Shown one piece after another: positions 1 through 16,013 of a DNA stretch of 64,000 bases. Source of the stretch: Tubiluchus corallicola (Eukaryota > Priapulida > Priapulimorpha > Priapulimorphida > Tubiluchidae); assembly GCA_030141605.1 (NCBI GenBank), contig JAQGDQ010000070.1, positions 662,045 through 726,044 on the forward strand. The letters run 5' to 3'. A program made the position numbers and the translations under genes. The notes beneath the pieces were generated by a model. That model saw only the letters and a list, made by a program, of their open reading frames with translations. It had not been told where the DNA came from and did not search any database. How positions within the stretch are numbered: the stretch's first letter is position 1; each line of letters starts with the position of its first letter.

Positions 1-76
1 ATTTTTACCGTGTACCAGGTCAGGCAGTAATCCCATGCCTACCTAAGTATGCTTCGTCTGAAAAATTCATACATAT

Positions 77-3145
<3,069 letters not shown>

Positions 3146-3515
3146 GCTGTTGCCGATTATCACATAGGCTAGTATAGGCTGCAGCCTAGGGCCCTCAAGC
3201 TTTGGTAACATTTGGTGAAAAAAATCTGTTTTTCACAAAGATTGTGTTGAAACACGTACTAATTTGGTTTGTATTAAATGGTAAAATAATGGTATTTCTT
3301 AAAGAACGTTTTTATTGGCAAACAAGAGATAGCTATTATAGTTTATTTAAAAAACTTGCAATAAGTTTACTTCAAGATATGTAAATGACGCTAAAATATA
3401 TCAAGAGTGAAAAATATTCAGGAGTCAAGAGGGGTGCGGAGGAGTTAAAGTGTAGCTCCGTCTGAGTGGGACCCCATAATTTTTACCTCGGGGTCATAAT
3501 GTCTAATCCACCCAT
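3146..3515 (-). mobile_element. Diverged hAT-type MITE, copy 2 of the 45,471 family
   Basis: This region matches the reverse complement of the element at 45,471-45,845 at both ends. One end shares the segment GGCTAGTATAGGCTGCAGCC (3167-3186) and the other shares TCAAGAGGGGTGCGG (near 3426). Its terminal repeats are badly eroded: the consensus CAGGGCCGGATTAT is seen only as a variant ending in GCCGATTAT, and the far end as CTAATCCACCC. I see no clear 8-bp duplication, so the ends are approximate. It appears to be the older of the two copies. Confidence 0.7.
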
Positions 3516-5205
3516 GAGCGCAGTGGTACAAATACTAATAAGGCTCAACTGTCATTATATTTAGACGTAAATTGAAATAGTTGTTCCACTGTGAGTGAGT
3601 GTGAACTTGGTACAAGTTTGAGGTGATACGTAATACTTAATAAATACGAATTGTGCTAACAAACTATTACTGTTCGAAGTCTAAAAGAGTGTAGGAAAAG
3701 TGTGGACATTTGTATAACGTAAGTGTAAACACCGAAACATGTGTGTGTTTAACCTTCTTCGGTACTTCTAAAAATCCAGGCTTGGCGACCATTACCTTGG
3801 TGAACCTGCAAAGTGGATGTCTAAGATACATGAGGTAACTGACTGTTGAGCTTTACAGGAATATTCCTGTGTTATGACATGAAGTAAATTGAGCTGGTGA
3901 AACATCTAGGCTTGCTTGGTATTATGCAGGTGCTGCAGGCATTTTCTACATTTATTCACTTTGTCGAACCACTGCATACCTTCTAATTCCAAAGTGGTTC
4001 TTGACATGGATATTGATTAGTTCAGTAATTAGCTCACTCTATCTGTTTGCGTAAATGTGTTTAATTAAACAGAGCTATCAATATTTGTACACTGTGTTGT
4101 AACAACATCGAGCACATCATATCCTAAAAACAGTCGCCTGGGAAACATACTCAGCAACATCAACACCGGGATGCTGCAGCTGATAATCAATAGAATGAGG
4201 AAATATTCTGTACAACATTTTACACGGTGCAGTTCAGGTGAAACCACTCGCTCGAAATATTAATGCCTTACTTGTTATCTTTATACATGTACATCGATAG
4301 GCACTTTAAATGAGTCATGTAATTTCTTCTTGTTCCATTTATCTATCCTACAAGGATATTTTTTAATAAACAACGTTTAATAAAAAAATTAGTTTTGCAC
4401 CTCGAACTTAATCTGTAGTTTCCGTAAAAACGAGCAGGGCCAGATTAAGACCTTAATAGGTCGTAAGCATTGAAAAGATTTATGATTATGTGTAATACAG
4501 AATAAAAACAATACTCAGCTGTAAAATGAAATTTTTTATCTTTCAAAATTAAATATAATATTTACAGTAAATGATAGAGCTTATAAAAGCAACAGTGATC
4601 TGTTTTCAGCTTCACCACATTTTTATAAGCAAAACCAGATTTGAAATATATTATGACACATTATATAATCAATCAATGTCATCATATGATGCCCATGAGC
4701 ATTGTAATATTGTAAACAAACACAGAAACTGCCACACGTATTTCGGTATGTTTTATTTTTGGGTAATTGTTCGAAACAAGATTTTAAAACACACCTGTAT
4801 GGGCCTTTTTTTCCATGAGGCCCTGAGCACGTCCTTATTTTGCTTAATGGTTAATCCAGGGCTTGAAAACGAGGCAGCAAAGAGTTGTGGAAGGACTTTT
4901 CTGTAACACTATATTATCTTGAAAAGCACATGAAAACGTACTTCTACTGCACTCATCATTCACAAACATGGAAAAAATCATCAAGTGGGCCATAAGTATT
5001 GCTGTAGTTATATAGAGAAGACCCACGAGTTATTTGTCGGATTCGGCATCAATATCTAAATGGATTCATAAATTATGAGCTTACAACTTATACTCGCGCC
5101 TGTCAACTTATATTCGCCCTGATTAGTACGCTTCTGTTACTTGGAGCTCGTCTATAAACAAGCGTAAATTGTCTGCATTGAAAACTTAAGAAAAGAATTT
5201 GTCTA

Positions 5206-5688
5206 ATGATTTTTGGCAAAGATTTGATTTCTTATGATAGTGCTCTGCATAAACTTAACCTGATTACTCTGGAAAATCGTAGTCAAAAATTAACTTGTAA
5301 TTTGGCTTCTTACATTATCCAGTACCATAGACACTTGCTTCTTCCTTTTCATCTTAGTGTAAGCAATTGTACTACTCGCAATTCTAATAAATTCGTCATG
5401 CCTAAAATTCAAAAAGAACTTTACAAACCGTTCAGCAATACCTGCTGTAATTAGAACCATAAGTAGTAATGAAGAACTTTTTTCTAAATTATAGTAATAG
5501 ATTTACTGTCACAATTGGTCTTATACTGCTTTACTTTACTCTCTGTAAGCAGTGCCTCTTGTATAATGTCTCATATAATTTTATGTTTTATTGTTTAATA
5601 GTCTTTTGACTCTTTTTCTATTGTTGTATCCAGTTGTTGCTGCTATGGTGTGACCTTTATTAAAAAAATCATTATTTATTTATTTACA
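5206..5688 (+). mobile_element. 5'-truncated LINE, C-terminal ORF2 relic and 3' tail
   Basis: The translation from 5206 reads like the extreme C-terminus of a CR1/Jockey-type LINE ORF2, with patterns such as LHKLNLITLENRSQ followed by a basic R-rich tail. The conserved end continues in another frame (AIPAVIRTISSNEELF, to about 5494), so there is a frameshift. The non-coding tail ends in ATTT repeats at 5671-5688. The reverse transcriptase core and endonuclease are absent, as in typical 5'-truncated insertions. It is a dead copy. Confidence 0.7.
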
Positions 5689-5714
5689 AAATCTAATAGA
5701 ATTTTATATCACAT

Positions 5715-5979
5715 CAGTGGTTCCCAAAGTAGGGGTAAATTACCCCCCGGGGGTAATATGGTTTTTTTTTGGGGGGGGGGTAACGGGCACCCCTCTGAAA
5801 ATTTTTAAAACTTCGCTCGGAATGCATTTTACGTAGTTTTCTTCTTGATTTTGCTTGCTTGTGGCATATACGTGTGTTTACTTTTTGAGTTGGAGAAGTA
5901 GTAATAGGTGGGGGGGGGTAATGGACACGACCGGGTTTCCCGATTTGGGTAACGGTCCGAGAAAGTTTGGGAACCACTG
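5715..5979. mobile_element. hAT-type MITE with 8-bp target duplication
   Basis: Terminal inverted repeats start CAGTGGTTCCCAAA and end TTTGGGAACCACTG. They are flanked by a perfect 8-bp direct repeat TATCACAT at 5707-5714 and 5980-5987, which is the hAT signature. The 265-bp interior carries poly-T/poly-G runs near each end and no transposase frame. It sits 27 bp after the tail of the LINE relic. Confidence 0.93.
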
Positions 5980-5987
5980 TATCACAT

Positions 5988-7179
5988 GATAAAATTGAAT
6001 CTCATTGAATCTATAAGCTCCTCACATATGAAGCTGGTTTGAATGGTTTGGTTAGACCTGGGTCACGTAATTGGGTCACGTTGTACGCCTAATTCTCTGC
6101 AGTGTGATTTGAACAACATCGGAGTAGGTGCTTAACTAAGTGCTTCATTAGCGTAACATGCTGAATCAATTATTCAAATTTCACAAGGCAGAAGCTGCCA
6201 AAATTTATCTAGTCAGAACTTAGTCCTCGGTATTTTCCGGGGCGCATTTATCAGATTCTAGATGTATAATTGTAAGACTCTGTCATTCTTTCTTAAGCGA
6301 AGACAGCAAGAACTTTCTCTTACACAAGACATTAAATTAAATTTAAAGACAAGATGATCAAATCTGCGAGTTATTTACGATCGTTACAGAATGACTAAGA
6401 CAGAGTGAAGCAGCAAAATGACCTACACAAAATGAAACTTCAGTGAGTCCTATTATCTTAGACGCACAACAACAATAATGCTAGTGGAAATAACCGCTTC
6501 ACGAAAACAACCTTGATGTGACCTTCCCAGTAGCTTTCCGTCTTGAGTGAACAAACATTTTGTGTAATGGAATCATTTATTATTGATAGAAGCCTGGTAA
6601 AAACGTTAGCTTGCATACCAGATAGTTTGTTCTCTCTTCTATAACCTTGGAGTTACCATGCCAAGATCGAAATTAATGATCCACACATTTTATCAGGTAA
6701 AAAACTTTGTATTCTGTTGACGGCATTGATCTTTTATCAGCTTTGCGCAAACGGGCGGGAATCTGCCTTTCCCTAGAAAAGAAAACTGTTCGCTTTGTGT
6801 ATAATTAGAAAATATTTTTGTAACTATAACACAAATAAATAACAGGAATAAAATAAATTGAATAAAATAACAGTTTTGTAATAACTAGGTGGTCTCAATA
6901 TTTTTGAAGTAGTTAACTTGTACAATCATAATAGACCTACATACACATTTATATGTATAAAACGAATGTTTATACATTTCAACAAACTAACTGGACTTGA
7001 GGCGTTTAACAAGTATTGCTGTTAATTTTGACTGGCTGTGGTAGCGCCGGAATATAGCTTCTTATTAAAATAATTTTCTGAGATAAAGCAGTGAACCGGC
7101 AGAGGTTGTTACGTTTCTCTTCACTTCATCTTGAATGAGCTACATGTCAATAAATGCAGTTATTCAAGAGCTGGTGCTA
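5988..7179. other. No gene seen
   Basis: AT-rich sequence without a supported coding exon, repeat or RNA gene. Confidence 0.5.
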
Positions 7180-7300
7180 CTATGATCGATGAAACAGCCC
7201 AGAAAAATTTTTTCTCGGTGACTACCCATCCATTTACTAACCAGGCCTGGCGTTAATACAATACTATGTTGTATTTGGCTAAGTTATAGCGAAGTGTTGC
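7180..7300 (-). mobile_element. SINE fragment with a 5S rRNA C-box-like segment
   Basis: On the minus strand, 7217-7250 reads CCTGGTTAGTAAATGGATGG followed by a GTCACC-type segment. This closely follows the conserved 3' half of 5S rRNA (CCTGGTTAGTA, TGGATGGG, then GACC). Similar segments occur at 30,104-30,137 and 31,264-31,300 (minus strand) and more weakly at 41,130 (plus strand). Three of them are followed by a GTTTCATC-like motif, which points to one dispersed family rather than a lone 5S pseudogene. Ends are approximate. Confidence 0.6.
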
Positions 7301-9864
7301 TATTTACATTATTGAACGCATGTGTTGTAATGTGTGAATAAGTTAAATCAAAGAATGTAATATCCGGAAGCGTTTAACCGTTAGCACACATACAAAAATC
7401 ACTGGCTAAACTAACTAAACAGGTAAAAGAGAGGCATCGTGTGATTCCAATAGCAGAGTAAGTCAGCAACGAATAATTGAAGCAAAACATGGCTGTGGCT
7501 GTGTAGTACTACTGTGATTATGATAATGACTAACAAACCAAAAAAGCAAAAGAATTAGGCTTATGGGATCCGTTATTAATAGCAATTAATCTATTCAGAG
7601 TTGCACCAAGACAAGATCAAACCATCATTGTAACAACGACGGAAACAATTCCATTGCCATGAAAAGTTTTTTTTAATGGTTCTGCTTGTTTTCCTTTCCG
7701 TCCCGCTCCGTTCCGTTCCATGACCTTTCCGTTACATTTCCTTTGATCTGTTCTGCTCTTCGCTTTCTTCGCATTCAACCAAGCTGCGTTGCTTTTCTCA
7801 GATATACATTAAAATCCTAAAAACCTGTCTGACGCGCAGCTTTGTTTTCAACGTCTGCATGACATCTTATTACAGCTGCACAGTTTTTCGAGAAAATGAT
7901 TCTTTCTTACTCTCTTAGACGCAGGTGCAGTTGTTACATTCACTACAAGAAACAATTCTCCTTTCGGTAAATCCGTAATTTCGTCTATTCGGTAAAAATC
8001 CAAGAATTAAATCTCTTATTCTCTTCATGTTCTGATCTAATCAGAAGAGTATGTTCTACTGAAACGTTCTGCCTTTTCGCGCGCAATTTCTCTGCTTCGT
8101 GGCGCATGAATTGTGAAAGTCAGGACTGACAAGCAATAAAGCTTAAATGAGTAGAAATGGCTTATTCTGATGTTATTGTGGAATGACAATAAATGATGTT
8201 TTTCAAGTACATTAGGCAGTTATTACTCAATGCGCTCTCAGTTTATACAGACAAAAACTGCACTCGTGTTTCACATTTTATTGTCTAGGCAGCAAAAACT
8301 GAATAAAACAAAATGCAGATAATTAGGGCTCACCGTACGTAATTTATAATTGATTAAATTTCTAAACATGAGTTTTATAAGAGGACAGCTCATTCATGTT
8401 AGAAAATAAGAATCCGCTTTGAAAATTTCATGTGAACACCCAAATGTTAAGCTACTGCAATTAATAATTAACATAATGGCATGATGTAATAACAAAATAT
8501 TTATATGGATGATACATGTTAAATATTTGTTCAACAACTGCATACAAGTTAACATTCACAAATATAACGGCAATGACTCTTTAAATATACCCTAATTATC
8601 ATGCCTTTTTAGCGACCAAAGTCCCACTTTCTCTCTAATTCACCTTACAGTGTCTATGTTTGCACGGTATAATTGGTCTATTACAAAGTGAACAGTAGAA
8701 CGTGAAGTAGGTCAGTGGAGAAACCTGCCCAATGTTCGTTAACTATTAAACGGTTCCCTTTGGAAATTGTAGTCACAATCGATTGCTCCGCGGTTTCACT
8801 TAGTGAGCCACGTGGAGCATCACTGTCCGGGAATACTCCTGGGATTTCTGTGCATCCTCTTCCTGCGCTCGTGTGAGTATTCCTAGTTGGCTTAGTGGAT
8901 CACGCACAAGCTTTTCCCAAGAGTCGGATTAACGTACAAGCAAACTGCTTTGGGCACCAAGGCGCAGGGGATCGTCACCAAGTTTGCAAAAAAATAATTG
9001 AAAACAGATGAAATTTAACCAAAGTATGCTAAAGACCATAATAGTCCTTCACTACTTAAAATGTGTTCTCATTCACTAGAGTCATTTAAATTTCCCATTT
9101 AACGCAAGTCTTTTTGCTTTTTTAAACTGATTTATTTAATTGAAATTTAATTTTGAAGTCAATAAAGAATTTAAGTATCATAAATTTCTGTACATGCATA
9201 TAGGCGTCACAGTAATAATTACACCGCATTTTGTTTTATCATTTCCTTTAACTATAGGATTGCTGGTAAGAATCTGTGGGTATTCATGGGAAGCATATTA
9301 ACTAAAAATAGGTAATGAAGATCATCAAAATCTGAAAAATAAAACATCCTGCACACTAAAGCACTTGCATTGGTGGTCTGATCTGGACTGGTGCGCCTGT
9401 CTCCCATTTGGCCGGTCTTGACTAATCTCCTTTCATAAGCTCAAACGGAATTGAAGAAAAATCTCAATAAGTTATCAATGATTTTTAAGCTCTGTGTATG
9501 AGTACGAGTCGTTTAAACGTTCTAGGATTTTCAAAGCTTCATTTACATATAGAGTGAATTTTATTATAATTTTAGGGACTTCGCCGTTTCTTACAGCTGG
9601 TTGAGTCTAGACTGTCCTCGTCGATCTTTATGTCGTAGAATTAAGTATTCAGGGTGTTTTTTAAACTGTTTGCATGGCTTCCAATTCTGATGTTGAAACT
9701 CGCCTTAGGGCACCCTGGCTCCATAGTACAACAAGTGTTTTAGCTGTTGAAAATCCTATGTTACATATACGGCACATTTTTGTCCAAGAATTTCTTTTAG
9801 CTTCTGCAGCTGTTACATAAAATTAAAAGGAACATCATAATTGTTACAACACTTAGCGCAACGA
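7301..9864. other. No gene seen
   Basis: About 2.5 kb of AT-rich sequence without a supported exon, RNA gene or complete mobile element. Confidence 0.5.
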
Positions 9865-9978
9865 CCAATTAATTGAAGGGAGGCATCGAAAAAAGTGACT
9901 TAACCACCACTTGAACTTGAACTTGAACCAGAACCTTGGAGTTTTCAGGGCAGAGCTGGTCAGAATTCTCATCCTAAT
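9865..9978 (-). mobile_element. tRNA-derived SINE relic, copy 1
   Basis: The minus strand reads CTGGTTCAAGTTC, a B-box-like sequence expanded into a CTTGAA hexanucleotide triplication, then GTTAAGTCAC, a T run and a GCCTCC segment. The order and spacing match the copy at 10,230-10,402. The A box is poorly preserved. Confidence 0.55.
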
Positions 9979-10229
9979 AGCGCGCAGTCAATCAGAACCA
10001 CTTATCTAACACTAGTGAAATTGCAGCAAAAATTTCCATAGTTATTTATGATCAGGCGTTCTAAATGTTAAACATCTGCTTGACACTGCATGGAGTTCTT
10101 ATTGTTAAATGTGTTAAAAATTGCCACACCAACAGCATACTGGTGCTCTTCATATGCTGAAATCTTCGAGATCCTCTAATCACGTAACTTTTTTAATACA
10201 CTTAGCCGAGGGAGTTGACCGTACATAAT

Positions 10230-10402
10230 CTTTTGCACCTTCCTGTTGAGTCTCTAATACACACTTGGTTTATTAGTCAGAGGAATTACAGATCACTAAT
10301 TAGTTGATGGAGGCGTTTAAAAACTGTGACATAACCAGAGCTTGAACCCAGAAACTTGCGCTTTCAGGGGGCACGCTCTGCAATTTGAGCTACTGGGTCA
10401 CA
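10230..10402 (-). mobile_element. tRNA-derived SINE, copy 2
   Basis: On the minus strand a tRNA-like head occupies about 10,402-10,325. It has an A box (TAGCTCAAATTGCAGAGCG) whose D stem pairs GCTC with GAGC, an anticodon-like arm with loop CCTGAAA (no U33), and a B box GGGTTCAAGCTC. GTGAC/GTCAC can pair as an acceptor. A non-tRNA body follows (GCCTCCATCAACTAATTAG) and is shared with the copy at 9865. This is better read as a SINE than as a working tRNA gene. Confidence 0.65.
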
Positions 10403-11970
10403 CCTACACCTGATCATAGTAAACGAAACATCGTCAGCAAGCTAATTCTTTACAAAAAGTGATGAAGACAGCAACTAGTGCACCAAAGACCCGAGGTAAA
10501 ACTGACTATGATTTTCCCAAAATCTAGCATACACATATTCCTAGAATCAGTGCTATTGATCAATAGTTACTGATTAATAAATAAAATTACACATCAAACC
10601 ATCAGCTATCTCAGCCTCTTCATTACGAAGCTGAATCGCCGCGGGGTTGTAATCCTGGTTTACTCAATAATCGCTACAAATGCTACCAAGACTGATTTCA
10701 TTCTTCTATTGATCACTGACTCTCTATGACCTAATCTACTTAGAGCTGTTACCATTTAATTTGTCTAGTGATTTACCGCTTGACCTTGAGTTGTAGTACT
10801 GGATTTGGTCCATCTCGATGCTGCATGGTAGCTTTGATGTAGAAGGGAATCATGTGAGAATCTTAGAACTTTTTATACGAAGCTTTGTTGGAGGTTTAGC
10901 TTTTAAAGTTTTAAGGGCAAACCTGATCAGAGCAGCTATAGTATTTTTTACTTTTCCTATCTTTGGTCCAAACTGAATAAATTTGTTGAATAAATGGCAA
11001 TAGGGGAAACAGGTTCTTGCCTTTTGGGGCACTGTTAAGTTTACAAAAGCAATTACAAAGTTTAACAGCGTACGATTTGGTTAACAAGCAGATAAGTGAC
11101 TATCAAGGAACAAAACAGTGAAAGAGTGATGCCATGTACCATACTGCTATCTGCATTTCTTGTTGATAATTTGGTCACTTGATATGCCAGTTTTTTCTCT
11201 CGGGCCTTGTACCTGTGAAACTTTTTGCCAGGAAATTGTTTGCGTTTTTTTCGTATGTTTCAAGAAGAGTTTCAGGCTGTGTCGTATTCGTAATGACTAG
11301 CAAATTAGTAACTGGCGAACAAAAATATTGTAAACCTTGTATAGACATTGAGCATTGACCATACTTGCACTGTTCCGTAATTGTTGTGCCTAGAAGCTAC
11401 AGCTAATGCTTGCTGTTACCTTCAAGGCGCATTTAATAAGCATGATTTCATTTTCTATACAGAAATTGAGTATACCTGCTTTATTAGCTGCGAGGTGTGC
11501 AATAATCATTTTTAGTTACATGGTGTAGAATAGTGCACTTGGCAATAGCACCGTTATCATTATTTTTGAACAGCAGTAGAATAAAGTTCGGCACAGACAT
11601 TTCAGCTGCGCAGCAAAAAGTTGTAATTTATGCTCAGAATTTTAGTTACACTATTTAATTTTAGTAATGTACTGTTTTGAATGTGAGCGCGCAGACATAC
11701 ATTTTATTGCACTACTATTAATTAAAACATAGTAGTTAACCATAAGAAAAAGGCATTTTCTTAATGAAGAGGCACTACAAAACACATAAAAGAGACAAAA
11801 GAAAAATTAATAAAGATAAATCATATATTTGCTACCATCTTTCAAGAAATTCAGTGACACTTGGAAATTGGGGACCAAACTTTATTGAAAAAAACTTTAT
11901 TGAACCAAACAATGACCAATGAGTTTACAGTGCAGATCAGATTTGTCACAATAATACAACGCGGTTAGTT
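10403..11970. other. No gene seen
   Basis: AT-rich, with no exon or repeat that I can support. Confidence 0.5.
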
Positions 11971-12060
11971 ATACAATACAATACAATGCAGTGCAATACA
12001 ATGCAATGCAATACAATACAGTGCAATATAATACAATACAATAAAATAAAATGCAACAAA
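11971..12060. repeat. Degenerate (ATACA)n pentanucleotide tract
   Basis: A run of ATACA, ATGCA, GTGCA and ATAAA variants over about 90 bp. Confidence 0.9.
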
Positions 12061-12064
12061 ATAT

Positions 12065-12240
12065 GATACGACGTTTTCGTTTCATCGGTTTTGTACCTAA
12101 TACCATTAGCTACTCCCACTACACCTCCTCCAACTGGCTGAAACTATTTCTGGTATGAAGTTCCATACAACGTTTTGGTTTCATCAGATTTATACGTAAT
12201 ACTGTTGACTACTCCCACTACCATTATTTCCACTGGCTCC
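12065..12240. repeat. Imperfect tandem duplication, period about 99 bp
   Basis: Two adjacent related segments. The first begins ACGACGTTTTCGTTTCATCG near 12,068 and the second ACAACGTTTTGGTTTCATCA near 12,167. Both continue through CTACTCCCACTAC and CCAACTGGCT/CCACTGGCT. It is an old local duplication of unknown origin. Confidence 0.75.
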
Positions 12241-13530
12241 GATTTGGAATTGCTAATATAGAATAAACATGACACAAATGTGTAGTTATTCACAGGTTTC
12301 TTGTTACAGGAATTTACTCAGTTGTCTTATACATTTTTGCATAATTACTATTACCTTTTTGTCAGTCATTTTATTCCTCTTTTTCCCTTCTATTCGGATA
12401 ACAAAAATACTTATTGTACGCTTTAAAGTTTAAACTGGAGCACACTTGTTTCATTTGTCCAATGCCCATGTCCAGTTCGACATGGCCCTATAGGCATCTG
12501 ATGCCTTCTTGTATAAACTTAGGCTCAAAAGTAACCAGTTTAACTGCCTCTGCATTATGATAGGTATATCTCATTTTTTCACACAGCAAAAAATAATGTT
12601 CTTAGTAACTCTTAAACAATAGTAACCAGAATCAGGAAACTTAGAGGGTAGACCACTTGGAATATGGAGTCAGACAATGGGATGCTTAAAAAGCAGGGAT
12701 TGTTTGAGGGTCCAAATGAAGAACCAAAATAGAGCAAACTGCTCACTCACAAATGAGCAAATATCCTGGACTAGGCATAGTCAAGTGTTAATTGGTCACA
12801 ATCACCAGTGCACACAAACTGTCACGTACGAGCGCAATCATCTATAGTTTTTGGAACCAGTAAACTACACTGAACTTGGCAGACTAACACAGTTATGCTC
12901 GCTGGTTAGGATTTGAAGTAACTGAGCCTTGTTTGTTATTGAGTGTAGCCAAAGGTAGCAGTAGATAGAGATCATCAAAATATGCAAATCGCTGCTTAGA
13001 TTCATTGCATAACATTGCTTATTATTCTAGTGCTATCTTCAGAAATTGTGTTTCATTAATGAGCCTAACTAATCGCAGTGACTGGGTTTCCATTGTTTTT
13101 TGTAAGTGACACTGGTTATTGTTATCCATCTATAAAAAACCGTTTTGCCAAACTTTTCGCAATACGAGTGTGACATAATAGTCTAAGCCTTTGCAAATTC
13201 GATATGCTGCAGAGATTGCTTGTGTATCCCAGTGCTCTATGTTAAAGCACTTGCAGAAGTGCTACTTTATAACCCTTCCGTGACTGTACGTTTTTTTATC
13301 ATTTCTTGGTAGTTTAGTAAATTTATAAGTCCTCTGGGATCCTTCAGTTCTGTTTGTCTTATCCTAATCCTGTCGCATCAAATACATGAAGTTGCCAAAC
13401 CCCTGGAGTGCTTAATGGCTGCTTGGGTTGAGTAAAGTAAAGGTAATCTATTTAAAATGTGTCAGCTAACTGATCATGATCTATAATAGTCGAGTGAGAG
13501 TTTTTGGAGTTTTACTGCTATTCGTTTAAT

Positions 13531-13531
<1 letters not shown>
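12241..13531. other. No gene seen
   Basis: No supported exon or repeat. Confidence 0.5.
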
Positions 13532-13574
<43 letters not shown>

Positions 13575-13608
13575 AATAATATAATATATAATATATATAT
13601 AAATTATT
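13532..13608. repeat. (TA)n microsatellite with LINE-tail-like flank
   Basis: A TA/TATAA tract followed by TTATTTGTCATTAAAA. That flank resembles the end of the antisense LINE at 17,509 (TTTATTTGCCATTAAAA after its own TA run), so this may be the severely truncated 3' end of a related minus-strand LINE. Confidence 0.6.
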
Positions 13609-15451
13609 TATTTGTCATTAAAATGGTTCACTCATTATAATAAAATTGAGTAAGCCTCAGCGTAATGTTAAAATAACAACACTGTCCAACACTATTTTTT
13701 TGCACAAAACTTTTCATTATACTAAAATTTTACATTATTTATTTTCTTTATATCTTTATGTATAACATATTAGTTCTTGCCATTATAATGAAGCACCTTG
13801 TAAATTTTTTATGATCAGTAGCAATCTGCTTTCAACGTGTACCTGGGCTTACTGTGCTCTTTTAGCTGCTTCGATGACGTAAAAACATTTACTGCCCTAA
13901 GATTGTCGCTAAAATCTTTTATGCCCTAATAAAATTAATTAAAATTTGCCATAAACCATTTTGCCATTGTGCACAGTAATTAGTTTATGGAGCAATTAGT
14001 TCGTCAAAGTGAGTTTGCGGGGAATTATTAATGGACGTATTACAAGGACTGAAGAGGATGTTTTCTCAACTGTGTTCATATAGATGAGCAATTTATTGAT
14101 CTAAGCATTCCATTATCTAGCCTTGCTGAAACCTTAGGTAGGTCTACTAGTAAACTTGGCCATCAATCCATTACTGTTTTTTTCAGTGCTCTTTCCATCG
14201 TAACCAAGAATTTCAAACAGAATCTTGTTATACGAAGCTGGAAATTGACTCAGTCGCAACTCACATTCCGTCTGTGTTAATTTTCAACAATATTCGTCCA
14301 TTAAAATTTTACTTTAACACAAAATGTGAAGCCAATTTTGACAAAGTGGTACATTCTACTGGAATCTTCGGAAATTACAGATTCCCACCCCCATAGATAG
14401 ACCTGCACAATACATGTTAATAATAATCCAAACAAATTGAATGAAACAAAAGAGATCGGATCAAATCAGGACGGGACGGGAATACAGGACACAGGACAGG
14501 ACATGATAGGCAAAGGCAAGAAGGCCAGGAAAGGCGAGGAGAGCAGAACAGAATACGACAGAACAGAACACTTCTTTTGTCCAAACTTGCCTGCGTTCAA
14601 ATGTGTCCTGTCTGAAGTTACAAGTATGTGTTTAGAATTTCCTGCTTCCAAATTTCCTGTACCCAAGTGTCCTGTGTCTAAAAATTGAAACAGCCTTACG
14701 TTTAAAATAAACTTATGGTGAAATATCCATATGTCTGCTATTGCTGCTTTGCGGGTTGCTGCTCGACGTGCTGGTTCTAGTGTACTGTTAAGGCTAAACA
14801 TCGCTACTGTTCCAGTCAATATGGCTGTCATACGTACACGCGCTTTTGAAACCCTTGTTACTGTAACTGCTACAACTGCTGTTAATGCATATCTAATCGC
14901 GTCTTGAAATAGGAATTGTTAACTTAAACGTTAAACTTCTTGTTTTTCAGAACAGATTGTTAGGTAGCTACAGCTATTTATAGATTGATCGGCAAATAAA
15001 TAGGTGGGTAAGTATTTGTAGATTGGTCGGTAGGCATAGGTATTTGTCGGTCGGTAGTGAATTATGATGAAGATGTAGTCATAATTTCATACAAGTAAAT
15101 GTTGAGTAGACAACTGCAAAACTATTTTAGCAGAGCAAGATAAAACACGATATTCTGGTTAAGGAGCAGCGATGAGGGAGGTGTGCGTGTCAGCTTAAGC
15201 CCCTCCAAGTTACGCGTGTGTCTGACGCCAGTAGGCTTAAGTAAGTACAGCTGATGAGGGGACGGGTGGGTTAAGTAAGTTTTAGATAGACAGGTTGATA
15301 TGTAGGAAGAAGGGTATGGGTAGGGTAGGTGGTTATGCACGTAGGCAAGAGGCCATGCAGGCAATAAATAAAATAGCATAATTAGGAAGCTGTAGTTAGA
15401 AAGGTATGGGTAAACGGAATATAGATGGGTAAGTACTAAGTAGACGTGATT
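13609..15451. other. No gene seen upstream of the syt14 exons
   Basis: A missing 5' exon of the synaptotagmin gene could lie here or farther upstream. I found no open frame that joins in the required phase (one base before the exon at 16,014). Short GGTAGG/TCGG-rich repeats occur at 14,980-15,060. Confidence 0.4.
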
Positions 15452-15502
15452 TATAGGTATCCGCCGTATAAGTAAAAAGCTTTGAAGAAACATGAGCCAA
15501 AG
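15452..15502 (+). pseudogene. Decayed duplicate of part of the syt14 transmembrane exon
   Basis: Bases 15,480-15,502 are identical over 23 nt to exon bases 16,143-16,165, in the same orientation and 663 bp upstream. Weaker similarity extends leftwards. The translation gives a YPP..K-stop-KALKKHEPK pattern against [14 protein letters not shown] in the exon, with an in-frame stop. The membrane-spanning part is not recognisable, so only the juxtamembrane portion survives. Confidence 0.6.
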
Positions 15503-16013
15503 ATTAGTGAGCAAATAAATGTGTAGGTGGTGAGGTTGCTATTTGCAGAGCTACTGTATTTGCAGATTTACTGCATAATACAGGACTTTACAATATGAGT
15601 ACGAGGTCCAGTAGGCAGGTAGGTAGTGACAACCAAGTGTCCATTGCCCAACAACCCATTGTCCATTGCACACGTTGTTCATCGTAAGCTTTCGTATTAT
15701 GAGCTTCGCATAATCATTTCTCCCACGTGGATCTCTTAATGGCAGCTTTCGTGTAACACGTGTTTTTTGCAAGTGTTAGCTAGCACTGTTGATTGACTAT
15801 AAATTAAGTTTACAGAGTATTTATAACAATAGACATTTATGTCAAACCCGCATTACCGTTTATGCACTAACTCTTTTGTTGCCCCCAAGGATTAGTTGAA
15901 TCACGAATGTTTTGAAAATTTTAGTTCTGTTGCTTACATCAGTGCATGGTTCAAGCTTCATCAGAATGATTCAGTATTCAACATTCTTATAATTATATTC
16001 ATTGTTATTTCAG

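Noticed and set aside
4436-4825. hAT element starting CAGGGCCAGATTAAGACC
   Set aside because: The only possible right end (GAGGCCCTG) matches poorly and no target duplication is visible. It is at most a lone terminal repeat.
10325-10402. Functional tRNA gene
   Set aside because: U33 is missing, the acceptor is poorly paired, and a related copy with the same non-tRNA body lies nearby, so it is a SINE.
14819-14907. ATG frame as first coding exon of syt14
   Set aside because: No donor joins in the required phase 1 and there is no resemblance to the family N-terminus.
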